Below, in pieces: positions 1 to 7,932 of a DNA stretch of 64,000 nt. The stretch lies in contig CACYNH010000007.1 in assembly GCA_902775735.1 (NCBI GenBank), forward strand, positions 1 to 64,000. The letters are read 5' to 3'. Source of the DNA: an uncultured Erysipelotrichaceae bacterium. GTDB lineage: Bacteria; Bacillota_I; Bacilli_A; Erysipelotrichales; Erysipelotrichaceae. The position numbers and the translations under genes were made by a program. The notes under the pieces were generated by a model that worked only from the letters and a program-made list of their open reading frames with translations, searched no databases and was not told where the DNA came from. Each line of letters opens with the position of its first letter. The first letter of the stretch is position 1.

Positions 1-94
1 TTAGTCTCATTTGTGGGCTAAACAAAATAGGACTAAGCTTCAAAAACCCTTTATTTGCCGAGCCTTTTGAATTTAGTCCTATTATTCCATACGC
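1..94. mobile_element. AT-rich segment with inverted repeat, possible end of an insertion
   Basis: This stretch is clearly more AT-rich than the neighbouring genes and replaces the expected ComFA Walker B region. It contains a perfect 11-bp inverted repeat, AATAGGACTAA at 26-36 and TTAGTCCTATT at 73-83. A near copy, TTAGTCTCATT, lies at 1-11. Such structure is common at insertion-sequence ends, and assemblies often break there. No transposase is visible and no family can be named. Confidence 0.35.
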
Positions 95-601
95 ATCGAG
101 AATCAGTAAATCAAAAGCCCGGTAATAGCGGTAAAGCTGGTGGGTTGTGCAGATGATCAGATCCCCGTCCGTCACCTGTGTATGCCCGCCGCATACAGCG
201 ATGACGTTTGCTTTGGGAAAGTACTGTGCCAGGCGCTCCCGCAGTTCCAGAACCACCTGTCTGCGCGGAATCGCGAAGCAGACCTTCTTCCTTTTCCCCA
301 GCATTTTGGCGATGCTGGAAACAACCAGTTCCGTCTTGCCCGCGCCGCAGACACAGTAAAGAAGGACGTCCGTCTCATCAATCAGACGCGCGCACTCACC
401 GGAAATCTTCTTCTGGGCCTCCGTAAGCGGATATTGAAGCGTGTACTCCTCACTGCCTTCCCTGACCGGCGAAAGTGAAACCGGGGCACTGCTTTCCTCC
501 AGCATGGCAGCGCCGAAGGAAATGCAGCGGCGGCAGTACCATCCCCGGGTGCCTTTATAGAAGTATTCTCTGTCTGTATTCAGACATCTTGGACATTGCA
601 T
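1..601 (-). pseudogene. comFA: ComFA-type DNA-uptake helicase, N-terminal part, interrupted
   Basis: The frame opens at ATG 601 and stays open to the window edge. It begins with a cysteine-rich zinc-binding pattern (CPRC near residue 3, WYCRRC near 21-26). Walker A CGAGKTE follows near residues 85-91, then a helicase segment ending in LLILD at residues 165-169. These features match ComFA, the ATPase that helps pull single-stranded DNA into competent Bacillota cells. A DEVDAFP-like Walker B should follow D169. Instead the frame enters AT-rich sequence from about position 94 to 1 that does not resemble ComFA, so the helicase is probably broken. The GGAGG ribosome binding site lies 8 nt upstream, inside the terminator of the preceding gene. 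The alternative is an intact but divergent gene continuing beyond the window. Confidence 0.65.
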
Positions 602-657
602 AAGAAAAACCTCCTGCCTGTATATTTGGCAGAAGGTCATGAATTTCCCTGCTGTTT
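598..657. repeat. 60-bp repeat, copy 1 (paired with 2980-3039)
   Basis: This 60-bp stretch matches 2980-3039 in the same orientation at 53 of 60 positions by my count. Both copies contain a minus-strand terminator hairpin. Most differences fall in the hairpin loop. The two copies flank the LysR/MFS pair. Confidence 0.8.
602..636 (-). terminator. Rho-independent terminator after the MFS gene, overlapping the comFA ribosome binding site
   Basis: On the minus strand, CCTTCTGCC (636-628) pairs with GGCAGGAGG (618-610), with one G-T wobble. TTTTTCTT (609-602) follows, ending right at the comFA ATG (601). The GGAGG of the 3' stem arm is also the comFA Shine-Dalgarno, so termination and comFA translation initiation share the same bases. 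Confidence 0.8.
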
Positions 658-664
658 CCGGAGA

Positions 665-1864
665 TTATTTCTTTACAGCTTTTGTGAAAACGAAGGTAAT
701 GATGGCAAATGCCGTAACCATCAATGCCATAATGACTGACAGCGTCACCGTATAGCCGCCGGTTGCGTCATAGATGAATCCGATAATGGAAGAGAACGCC
801 GCGCTGCACATGGTGCCGCACATATTGATTGTCGGATATGTCCGGCCATAGTTATCCATTCCGAAAACTTCCTTGGTCAGTGTGACGGAGCCTACAGTCG
901 CAAGCGCGTATGTAAGACCGATACATGCGGCGGAAACAAGCATGACGGTTCCGGAGGGAACAATCAGCATCATCAGGACACCAATGAAGACCAGAACTGT
1001 ATAAATGCTCATGGAAAGCCGTGCGCCGATTTTATCAACAAGCGCGCCCAATACGATCTTTCCGCCGGTATTGACAAGCATGCAGACCGACAGCATCGCC
1101 GCGCCGACTGCAGCGTCCAGTCCCGCGTTTGCGGCAACGCCCGGGAAATGCTGGGTGATTGATGTGGAGGCCGCGCCGCATACAGCATAGACGCACAGCA
1201 TCGCGACAAGGGGTTTGTTGATGGGAGCGGCTTTCCCTGTTTTCTTTACTGTTCTGCCCGAATCACTCTTTTCCCCATAAGGCTTCTGTCCTTTGACATA
1301 CGGATCGATCGAGGGAAGGAAGAAGATCGCCGGCAGATTCAGAACCACCATAAGCACCGCGCTGACGATATACGCTGTTCTCCAGCCGGCAGAAGAGATC
1401 ACGGATGACATCACCGGAGAGAACACCGCGCCGGCAAGACCGCTGAAGCCCATGGCAATACTGGTAACAAGCGCGTTGCTTTTGAAGAACCAGTGGTTGA
1501 TAACAATCGTGACAAAGACGAATCCGATAATTCCTGACGCAAAACCGCGCAGACCGTTCAGGATATACATCATGAATACGCTGCCGCATGCCGCAAGCAG
1601 AGCTGTGCTGCCGGCGATCACTGCCGTCATCACCATCAGCATCGTCTTCATGTTTTTTTCTTTCATCACGCGCGGTGACATCATGCCGCCTGCCGCAAAG
1701 CAGAGGTTGCCGATCGTAACGTTCATACTGACGGCGCCTCTGAGCAGACCGAGCTCCTCAGCGATCGGTGTAAAGAACAGACCGGCGATATTTGTGATCA
1801 GACCGACGCCGGAAGCGATCAGTCCGCATAACGCTGCGATAATAACGATATATTTGCCCTTCAT
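665..1864 (-). CDS. MFS transporter, OFA (oxalate/formate antiporter)-like
   Basis: This is a 399-residue, strongly hydrophobic protein with about twelve membrane segments. They form two six-helix halves separated by a charged loop around residues 190-215, the layout of the major facilitator superfamily. The length and the opening segment (a helix, then a short conserved loop leading to TPIAEELG) resemble the OFA group of organic-anion carriers. The gene lies 69 nt after the LysR gene on the same strand, has a GGGAGG ribosome binding site, and ends in its own terminator. The LysR protein probably controls it. The substrate cannot be read from sequence. An organic acid or sulfonate linked to the neighbouring sugar operon is possible but is only inference. 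Confidence 0.8.
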   Translation of the reverse strand: MKGKYIVIIAALCGLIASGVGLITNIAGLFFTPIAEELGLLRGAVSMNVTIGNLCFAAGGMMSPRVMKEKNMKTMLMVMTAVIAGSTALLAACGSVFMMYILNGLRGFASGIIGFVFVTIVINHWFFKSNALVTSIAMGFSGLAGAVFSPVMSSVISSAGWRTAYIVSAVLMVVLNLPAIFFLPSIDPYVKGQKPYGEKSDSGRTVKKTGKAAPINKPLVAMLCVYAVCGAASTSITQHFPGVAANAGLDAAVGAAMLSVCMLVNTGGKIVLGALVDKIGARLSMSIYTVLVFIGVLMMLIVPSGTVMLVSAACIGLTYALATVGSVTLTKEVFGMDNYGRTYPTINMCGTMCSAAFSSIIGFIYDATGGYTVTLSVIMALMVTAFAIITFVFTKAVKK

Positions 1865-1933
1865 AGGTGTGCCTCCCTTTTTCTGCTGTTCACAGTTTAG
1901 CCGGAAGGCGCGTTTATATCCAATACTTATTAA

Positions 1934-2824
1934 TTATCTATTTTCCATGCCTTCAAAGCATGAAATAAACTGAATGAATCTGTTTGCGGCTTCCGTCTTC
2001 ACCGATGTCTGTTTCCAGACGATGGCGCTTCTGGTGCTGACTTCCGGGTTTAACGGCCGCAATGTCATTCTGGTACCGTCCAGAAACGGAACAGATCCCG
2101 CGGCTGACAGTGATACAGCGTGCGCGTCGTATACCAGCTGTGCAGCTGTTCCTGACAGTGTGTTGTAGTATGCGATATTCAGATCATCCGGATCCTTGCC
2201 AAGCCAGCTGTACAGTTCCGCCGCCACAGCCCCGCGCAGCGGAAGCACAAGATCCCGGTCATACAGATCCTGCGGGCTTACAGATTCATTTGCCGCAAGC
2301 GGATCATCCGCGCGCATCATTGCGCACCAGTCTTCCGGCTCAGCGAACCGGATAAAACTCAGTCCGGACAGATCGACCGGCTCCAGCATGACGCCGAAAT
2401 CGATCAGGCCTCTTTCCAGCTGGTACCGGCTGGTATCCGCAGTTGATGTCAGGACCTCAAAACGGACGCCCGGGTACTGTTTCCGGAATTCGCTCATCAT
2501 TCTGCTGAGGACAGCGGTTGAGCGCATCACGCCGGTCGTGATCCGGATTGTTCCGCTCACTGTTTCCCGGTTGGTCTTCAGATCGGAAACTGTTTTATCT
2601 GTCAGTTCAATGATTTCCTGGGCTCTTTCCTTCAGCAGGATCCCTTCTGAAGTCAGACGGAGCTTTCTGGTATCCCGCTCAAAAAGCACCACTCCCAGTT
2701 CATCTTCCAGTTCCCTGATCTGCCGGCTCAGCGTCGGCTGTGTGATATGCAGCATTTCCGCTGCTTTTGTGATATTTTCCGTCTTTGTGATCATCAGGAA
2801 ATATCTCATGATCCGCAATTCCAT
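1934..2824 (-). CDS. LysR-family transcriptional regulator
   Basis: The protein has 296 residues, the usual LysR length. An N-terminal winged helix-turn-helix (residues about 16-44, ENITKAAEMLHITQPTLSRQ) is followed by a periplasmic-binding-protein-like effector domain. The start at 2824 is supported by a GGAGG sequence at the right spacing. LysR regulators typically control an adjacent transport or catabolic gene in response to a small metabolite. Here the next gene downstream is the MFS transporter, which is the likely target. Unlike classical LysR genes it is co-directional with its presumed target, so the promoter of the transporter may lie in the 69-nt gap. Confidence 0.88.
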   Translation of the reverse strand: MELRIMRYFLMITKTENITKAAEMLHITQPTLSRQIRELEDELGVVLFERDTRKLRLTSEGILLKERAQEIIELTDKTVSDLKTNRETVSGTIRITTGVMRSTAVLSRMMSEFRKQYPGVRFEVLTSTADTSRYQLERGLIDFGVMLEPVDLSGLSFIRFAEPEDWCAMMRADDPLAANESVSPQDLYDRDLVLPLRGAVAAELYSWLGKDPDDLNIAYYNTLSGTAAQLVYDAHAVSLSAAGSVPFLDGTRMTLRPLNPEVSTRSAIVWKQTSVKTEAANRFIQFISCFEGMENR

Positions 2825-2979
2825 ATTTTATCCTCCGCTGCAGTTCTCTTAATTTGTTTTCCATTTCCTATTTTACAGTTGCATTGACCGTTCTGACAAA
2901 AGCACCGGATTCAGATCTTTCTGAACTGCATGGGAAGCCTTACGGATTTCTATTTGAACTGGGAGGGAAGCCGGGCATC

Positions 2980-3039
2980 GCGTAAGAAAAACCTCCTGCC
3001 CGAAGATCCGGCAGAAGGTCATGGATTTCCCTGCTGTTT
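2980..3039. repeat. 60-bp repeat, copy 2 (paired with 598-657)
   Basis: This copy carries the second version of the terminator-containing repeat, at the end of the isomerase operon. Similarity to copy 1 extends about 20 bp upstream of the hairpin, so the match is more than two chance hairpins. Confidence 0.8.
2984..3018 (-). terminator. Rho-independent terminator of the isomerase operon
   Basis: On the minus strand, CCTTCTGCC (3018-3010) pairs with GGCAGGAGG (3000-2992), followed by TTTTTCTT. It lies about 40 nt after the isomerase stop codon and closes the five-gene operon. Confidence 0.82.
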
Positions 3040-3057
3040 AAACTGTTTTTTCCGAAC

Positions 3058-4404
3058 TCAGTATCTTCTGACTTCCGCTCTGAACATGTGCGCCAGCATC
3101 TCCAGCTCATCCGCGCAGTCGCCAAAGATCACTGCGTAATGAGGCTCCCAGCCTTCCAGAACGGACTGCGAAATGATTGTTTCTGCGCAGCCTTTTGTCT
3201 CTATGACTGTGGAGGTGCCGAAGAACTGTTTCGGTCTGTCCAGCGCTTTGCCGTCCGCAATGAAGAAACGGAAAGTCCCGTCGGGATTGCGGCCGATGCG
3301 GAAAATGACTGCGTGCTCACTTGCCTCACATCCGAATTCCATCGTCGGCCCGATATGACGGTTGCAGTGTTCGCCGATCACTGCGCCGGTGTCCTTTCTT
3401 GCCAATGAGCAGGCGGCGGTGCCGCAGTGCCAGAATGTGATGGTGTTTTCTTTTTCGTTCAATGAAACCGGATCGCCAAAGAAGGCGGGCTTGCCGCTGA
3501 GCTGAATTCCCATCCACATGGACAGCGCGCCATACATGTCAGTTTCACAGGCCGCCGCGACGCCCATGTCATTGAGCATTCCGAGAACCGCGCAGACAGG
3601 CGTGCCGAAGGAAGTGAAGAAGTCCGGCCAGCATCTTGAGGCGATCAGGCCGATCCCGTTCTTTTTCACCCAGGTGTCATAGGCTTTATACAATCTGGCG
3701 AAGTCCAGACGGTTTCTTTCCGGTGTCTGATCCAGACCGACTGTTTTAGAAAGGGCGTCCTCAAGGTATTCCCGGCATTCTTCATCGGTATAGGATTTTG
3801 CGGTGTCAATCAGCTCACGGGCCTCGATGGCTTCCTGGCGGACGCCGAAGGTTTCCAGAAGGTCATTGTCAAGCGCTCTGCCAAAGCCGAATCCCTGGGG
3901 CGTGTGGCCGATGGCGGCGGCTTTGAGCGATCTCATTTCACACTTCACTTTCGCGGCGCGGATCATTTTACATGCTTTGGCACGGACCTGTTCTTCTTCA
4001 GGTGAACCGTAGGCAAACTCAAACGGCTCCGCTTTGAACTGACGGATGGTGTTGGCGGCGGAGAAAGCGCCGGTCAGAGCGTTTAAGCGCAGCCTGCCGC
4101 CATCGATGACAGGTTCGCGCAATGTCCACAAAAGCAGCGGCACATCGCGGAATCTGTGCATGATTTCCGCTGTGTAGGCGGCATTGGCGAAGGTCAGATT
4201 CTGCAGGATGATCAGATCCGGATTCAAAGTGTCAAGATAGCTGCTGAGCGCCTCAACGCTCAGGATCTTTTCATCCGGAACAATGATGTCCTCACAGAAC
4301 TCCCTCAGCATCGAGATCGATTTCTGAAACTGGTCATCGGCGGAAGGCATATGGAATGTGCCGACCCCGATGGGCACGTAAGCGGCCTGAAATTTCTTTT
4401 CCAT
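3058..4404 (-). CDS. Sugar isomerase, L-fucose/L-arabinose isomerase fold (SqvD-like candidate)
   Basis: This 448-residue protein has the layout of fucose/arabinose-type aldose-ketose isomerases. Candidate metal-binding or catalytic residues are the glutamate in CETDMYG (about 287), the histidine in FWHCGTAA (about 326) and the histidine in WEPHYAV (about 422). Such enzymes use Mn2+ to interconvert aldoses and ketoses in the cytosol. In some sulfoglycolytic Bacillota an isomerase of this fold converts sulfoquinovose to 6-deoxy-6-sulfofructose. The neighbours make that role plausible but do not prove it. I chose ATG 4404, which has TGAGGA 8-9 nt upstream. A longer TTG start at 4419 overlaps the previous stop codon and lacks its own ribosome binding site. 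Confidence 0.75.
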   Translation of the reverse strand: MEKKFQAAYVPIGVGTFHMPSADDQFQKSISMLREFCEDIIVPDEKILSVEALSSYLDTLNPDLIILQNLTFANAAYTAEIMHRFRDVPLLLWTLREPVIDGGRLRLNALTGAFSAANTIRQFKAEPFEFAYGSPEEEQVRAKACKMIRAAKVKCEMRSLKAAAIGHTPQGFGFGRALDNDLLETFGVRQEAIEARELIDTAKSYTDEECREYLEDALSKTVGLDQTPERNRLDFARLYKAYDTWVKKNGIGLIASRCWPDFFTSFGTPVCAVLGMLNDMGVAAACETDMYGALSMWMGIQLSGKPAFFGDPVSLNEKENTITFWHCGTAACSLARKDTGAVIGEHCNRHIGPTMEFGCEASEHAVIFRIGRNPDGTFRFFIADGKALDRPKQFFGTSTVIETKGCAETIISQSVLEGWEPHYAVIFGDCADELEMLAHMFRAEVRRY

Positions 4405-4415
4405 TTTCTTATTCC

Positions 4416-5096
4416 TCAATAATGAAGCTCTTTGTTTTCTCCGAGCAGTCCGGGATGGGCGCCCTGATCAATGAGCGGCTTTCTTTCCGGATGGGCAAGA
4501 ACCCACTTGTTTTTCTGCAGCAGCAGAACAGATTCGGGATCTTTGCTTTCATCCCTCTTCTGTTTTTCTTCCGCGCTTAATGGCGTGTTGGTGCCTTTCG
4601 GCAGAATCACGACACAGCGGAACCCCTCATCACAGGTGCGGCATGGCGAAAGGTGGAGGGTTGTCTGGTACATTTCGATGAGTGTTCCTTCCGGAACCCA
4701 AAACACCTGCGCATCCCGGGGCGTGATGGTATTGTCCTTGATCTGCCGGGTGTGGGCCAGCACCAGCATGAAATCATTCACGGCAAGGTTGAGCTCACTG
4801 CCTTTGTGGTATTCAAAGCCGTTGTATGTTGTGTTGCGGCCGTTGCAGTAACCGGCCTGGATGGGCATGCCGCCATAGCAGACCGTTTCAATTTGTTTTA
4901 TTACGTCAAAAGCTTCCAGTTCCTTCACGGAGGCTTTGTACACATTTCCGTTTTCGGGAATGGACGTTTCTTTCTTCATGTATGAAACCAGCTCTGAACA
5001 GTCAAAGCCGGTAACGATTCTGCCATAGGACGCAAAAGCGGGATCATGAACATCCTTGATTTCCACATCGTTGACTTCGTTCAGTCTTTTTAACAT
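4416..5096 (-). CDS. DUF4867 family protein, cupin-like, sugar-operon accessory
   Basis: The 226-residue protein matches my recollection of DUF4867, a family found beside sugar isomerases in Bacillota. No membrane segment or signal peptide is visible, so it is cytosolic. The middle (MPIQAGYCNGRNTTYNGFEYHKGSELN, then WVPEGTLIEMYQTTLHLSPC) looks like a small beta-barrel with conserved histidines and a glutamate, as in metal-binding cupins. It overlaps the reductase gene upstream by 7 nt and ends 11 nt before the isomerase start, so the three are translated together. A role in sugar epimerisation, mutarotation or isomerisation is plausible. The exact reaction is unknown to me. Confidence 0.7.
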   Translation of the reverse strand: MLKRLNEVNDVEIKDVHDPAFASYGRIVTGFDCSELVSYMKKETSIPENGNVYKASVKELEAFDVIKQIETVCYGGMPIQAGYCNGRNTTYNGFEYHKGSELNLAVNDFMLVLAHTRQIKDNTITPRDAQVFWVPEGTLIEMYQTTLHLSPCRTCDEGFRCVVILPKGTNTPLSAEEKQKRDESKDPESVLLLQKNKWVLAHPERKPLIDQGAHPGLLGENKELHY

Positions 5097-5956
5097 GGCT
5101 TTCTTTCCTTTACGGCCTTGATGGAAGCGCTGAAGTCCTCACTGCCGTATCCTTTTTCCATTGCCTCATCATAAACCCTGACCGCGTTCTCCTCGCCCGG
5201 CATGTATACGCCTGACTCTTCGGCAAGATCGAGACAGATATGGACGTCCTTGTGCATGTTGGCGACTGAGAAAGCGGTGGTGTAGTCTTCTTTCGCGATA
5301 ACTTCCTTCTTGGAATCCAGATAGAAGTTCTGACCGCCGCCATAGCTGATCGCCTGAGCGAATGTCAGGATATCAATGCCGTTGGCCGCGGCGAGAAGAG
5401 AAGTCTCATTGACGCCGTTCTGGATCTGGGAAACCAGGGCGTTGTGGCAGATCTTCATGACCAGACCCTTGCCGTTGTCACCCATACGGATGATGTTTTC
5501 GCCCATGTATGAAAGTACCGGCAGCACCCTTTCAAAGTCTTCTTCAGATCCGCCGACATAGATGCCGAGCTTCCCCGCTTCCGCCGCCGGTCTTGACTTG
5601 ACCACGGGCGCGTCAAGGAATGAAGCGCCGGTTTCCTTCACCTTCAGGGAGATTTCAACTGAAGCGGCCGGCTCAATGGTGCTCATGTCGATCCATGTTT
5701 CAGTTGAATTCAGGACCGGCAGGATTTCCTCCATCACGGCTTTGACATGAACGCTTTTGGGAACCATGGTGATGAGCAGGTCAGCTTTTTCAGCGGTCTC
5801 TCTGCAGGAGGCGCAGGCAATGCCGCCTTCATCCGCCAGCTGCTTTATTTTCAAAGGATCCATGTCAAAGACATAAACCTGATCATTGTGCTTATGAATG
5901 ATATTGGCGCACATGGCGCTTCCCATGATGCCAAGCCCGATAAATCCGATTTTCAT
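5090..5956 (-). CDS. Beta-hydroxyacid dehydrogenase family reductase, YihU (sulfolactaldehyde reductase)-like
   Basis: The 288-residue NAD(P)-binding protein opens with the Rossmann motif GFIGLGIMG (4-12). Its catalytic lysine is K168 in MKICHN. Most relatives, such as 3-hydroxyisobutyrate dehydrogenases, have a Ser-Gly-Gly substrate loop after DAPV. Here the loop reads VKSR (119-122), adding two basic residues. In E. coli YihU this loop reads GRTS and binds the sulfonate of 3-sulfolactaldehyde. A basic loop therefore favours a strongly anionic substrate. It overlaps the GH31 gene by 4 nt (ATGA) and has a GGAGG site. The likely role is reduction of a C3 aldehyde such as sulfolactaldehyde. Tartronate-semialdehyde-type substrates remain possible. 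Confidence 0.78.
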   Translation of the reverse strand: MKIGFIGLGIMGSAMCANIIHKHNDQVYVFDMDPLKIKQLADEGGIACASCRETAEKADLLITMVPKSVHVKAVMEEILPVLNSTETWIDMSTIEPAASVEISLKVKETGASFLDAPVVKSRPAAEAGKLGIYVGGSEEDFERVLPVLSYMGENIIRMGDNGKGLVMKICHNALVSQIQNGVNETSLLAAANGIDILTFAQAISYGGGQNFYLDSKKEVIAKEDYTTAFSVANMHKDVHICLDLAEESGVYMPGEENAVRVYDEAMEKGYGSEDFSASIKAVKERKPC

Positions 5957-7923
5957 TTTCTGAGTTCCTCCTTAAGCGCAGTGAGCGTTTCCTCACTGAT
6001 GACTGTATGGTCTCTGCGTACAAAGACCGGTATTTTTCCGATCGGCGCTTCGATCAGATAATCGCCCGGGGCATATTCTTTCCCGATTGACACCTCAATC
6101 CATGTCTCCCCCGGCAGGATGACATGGCGGTCGGTTCTGCCCTCCTTGCGGATGGGCGCGATGAGCAGATCGCGGCCCAGCAGATATTCTTTGTCGTCCT
6201 GCCATTCGGTTTCATAGTGGTAGAACAGCGGCCGCATCATCGGAATGCCTCTTTGCGCCTCCGCTTCCGTTTTGATGAGATAAGGCTTCAGGATGGCGTG
6301 GATGCGGGACATCTTTGCCAGATGGGCAAGCAGTTCATCATCTGAATCGAACTGCACATTGCGGGAAGGCTGGTTGCCTTCGTGCAGACGGAAGAGCGGC
6401 GAGAACGCGTTCATCTCCTCCCACCTTAAGAGCAGTTCCTTTGATCTCACCATCTGCATGACTGTTGTGTAGCCTCCGGCGTCGGAGTGGACAATTGTCT
6501 GTCCGCTCATGCCCAGGGACAGCGAAGCAGGGATGACGGAAGGAAGCCCGTCGTCCTTTGTCCAGTCAACATGCTGGTCGCCGGTCCACATGCATGCGGC
6601 GTCTCTGACGCTGCCGGTAAAACCGGCCCGCATGAAGAAGAACACCTCATCCTTCACACCGCACTCTTCGACCGCTTCCCGGTTGAGCTTTGCCCAGATG
6701 GCAGGCCACTGGTTGTGGAGCGCTTGGGGATCGCCGTCATAAAGTACGGAATCAACCGGCAGATATTCTCCGAAATCCGCCATCCAGCCGGACATGCCGA
6801 TGCCGATCATGTTTTCTTTGATCAGGCTCTTATACCATTCATAGGCTTCGGGATTGGTGAAGTCGATCATCGCCGCCGGGAAGGTGGTGATGGTCACCAT
6901 ATAATCCTCGCCTTTTTTATTCTTCACGCAGTATCCGTGTTCGCTGGCGTATTTATATAAAGGTTTTTCAATCGCCATGAAGGGATTGATGTAGCCAAGG
7001 AAATGAACGCCCTTTTCTTTCCATTCGGCGATTTTTTCCCTGAGATTGGGATACAGCTCATCGTCGGCCTGCCAGTTCCACATCACCTGGTAGCCAAAGC
7101 CGGTCCTGCGGCAGCCGCACCAGTCCTGACTCCAGACGCCGTTGACTTTCACGCCCGCGTCCAGTGCTTTCTGCAGTCTTCTGTCCACCGCTTCGCATCC
7201 TTCCTGGATGGCCAGGATGACGCCGTCATAAAGCCATTCAGGCAGTTTTCCGTATGAGCCAAGAAGCGCGGAAAGCTTTTCCGACACTTCCGCAAATGAA
7301 TTTCCCGACTCCATGTGGAACTTCGGCTTTTCCTGCAGCCGCAAAGAGATCCTGTTTTCCTTCCGGAAATCAAACTCCGCGTAGCGGACTGTGTCGGCAT
7401 GGAGATAATATTTTCTTGAAGAAACGAAGGTCGGCTGAGCATAGTAGGATTCATAGGCGGAAAAGCGCAGATCCTTTTCCGGATCGGTGCCGGCGATCCT
7501 GTCTTTAATGATCTTTTGTGAAATCCTGCGGGTATTCTGGTGTTCAGCCACGAAGATCCTGACCTTTTCCCCTTTCAGATCAAATCTTGAATAGGTTTCC
7601 CCGCAGCCATAGAAATGCTCGTCAGCCCCGCATGGCAGTCTGACCCAGAAGCGGTTGACATTGTCAGGACAGCTGCGCATTTCAGCGTCATAGCGGTGAT
7701 CATGGACATGGATATCCATGATGTATTCCCTGTTTTCCTTTTCATCCAGAAACGTCAGGGTGAATCCGTCTTTGGTGAGTTTATACCCTGTTCTGATCAG
7801 GTCACGGCGCCACTGGACCATTTTTCTGTAATGAAAGCTGCCGCGGTTCATGGTGAAGTAATTCTTTCCATAGCCGATGGTCAGCTCCATGTTTTTTAAC
7901 ATGTGATGGAGAAGTTCTTTCAT
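5953..7923 (-). CDS. GH31 alpha-glycosidase of the YihQ (sulfoquinovosidase) clade
   Basis: This 656-residue cytosolic protein is close to E. coli YihQ along most of its length. The catalytic nucleophile is D383 (GWMADFGEYLP) and the acid/base is D449 (TGDQHVDW). Compared with the sulfonate pocket of YihQ as I recall it (Q262, Q288, R301, W304, Y508), the equivalents are Q240, Q266, Q279, W282 and Y485. The arginine position is therefore a glutamine (CAG at 7089-7087). Family members release sugar from alpha-sulfoquinovosyl glycerol. The lost arginine means that either sulfonate recognition has shifted or the substrate is another 6-modified alpha-glucoside. It starts 9 nt after the kinase stop with AGAGGT upstream. 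Confidence 0.85.
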   Translation of the reverse strand: MKELLHHMLKNMELTIGYGKNYFTMNRGSFHYRKMVQWRRDLIRTGYKLTKDGFTLTFLDEKENREYIMDIHVHDHRYDAEMRSCPDNVNRFWVRLPCGADEHFYGCGETYSRFDLKGEKVRIFVAEHQNTRRISQKIIKDRIAGTDPEKDLRFSAYESYYAQPTFVSSRKYYLHADTVRYAEFDFRKENRISLRLQEKPKFHMESGNSFAEVSEKLSALLGSYGKLPEWLYDGVILAIQEGCEAVDRRLQKALDAGVKVNGVWSQDWCGCRRTGFGYQVMWNWQADDELYPNLREKIAEWKEKGVHFLGYINPFMAIEKPLYKYASEHGYCVKNKKGEDYMVTITTFPAAMIDFTNPEAYEWYKSLIKENMIGIGMSGWMADFGEYLPVDSVLYDGDPQALHNQWPAIWAKLNREAVEECGVKDEVFFFMRAGFTGSVRDAACMWTGDQHVDWTKDDGLPSVIPASLSLGMSGQTIVHSDAGGYTTVMQMVRSKELLLRWEEMNAFSPLFRLHEGNQPSRNVQFDSDDELLAHLAKMSRIHAILKPYLIKTEAEAQRGIPMMRPLFYHYETEWQDDKEYLLGRDLLIAPIRKEGRTDRHVILPGETWIEVSIGKEYAPGDYLIEAPIGKIPVFVRRDHTVISEETLTALKEELRK

Positions 7924-7932
7924 ATTGACCTC

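Noticed and set aside
5953-7923. Alpha-1,4-glucan lyase (GH31) feeding anhydrofructose to the anhydroglycolysis cluster
   Set aside because: Glucan lyases are much longer, and this protein aligns with YihQ throughout. The link is attractive but unsupported.
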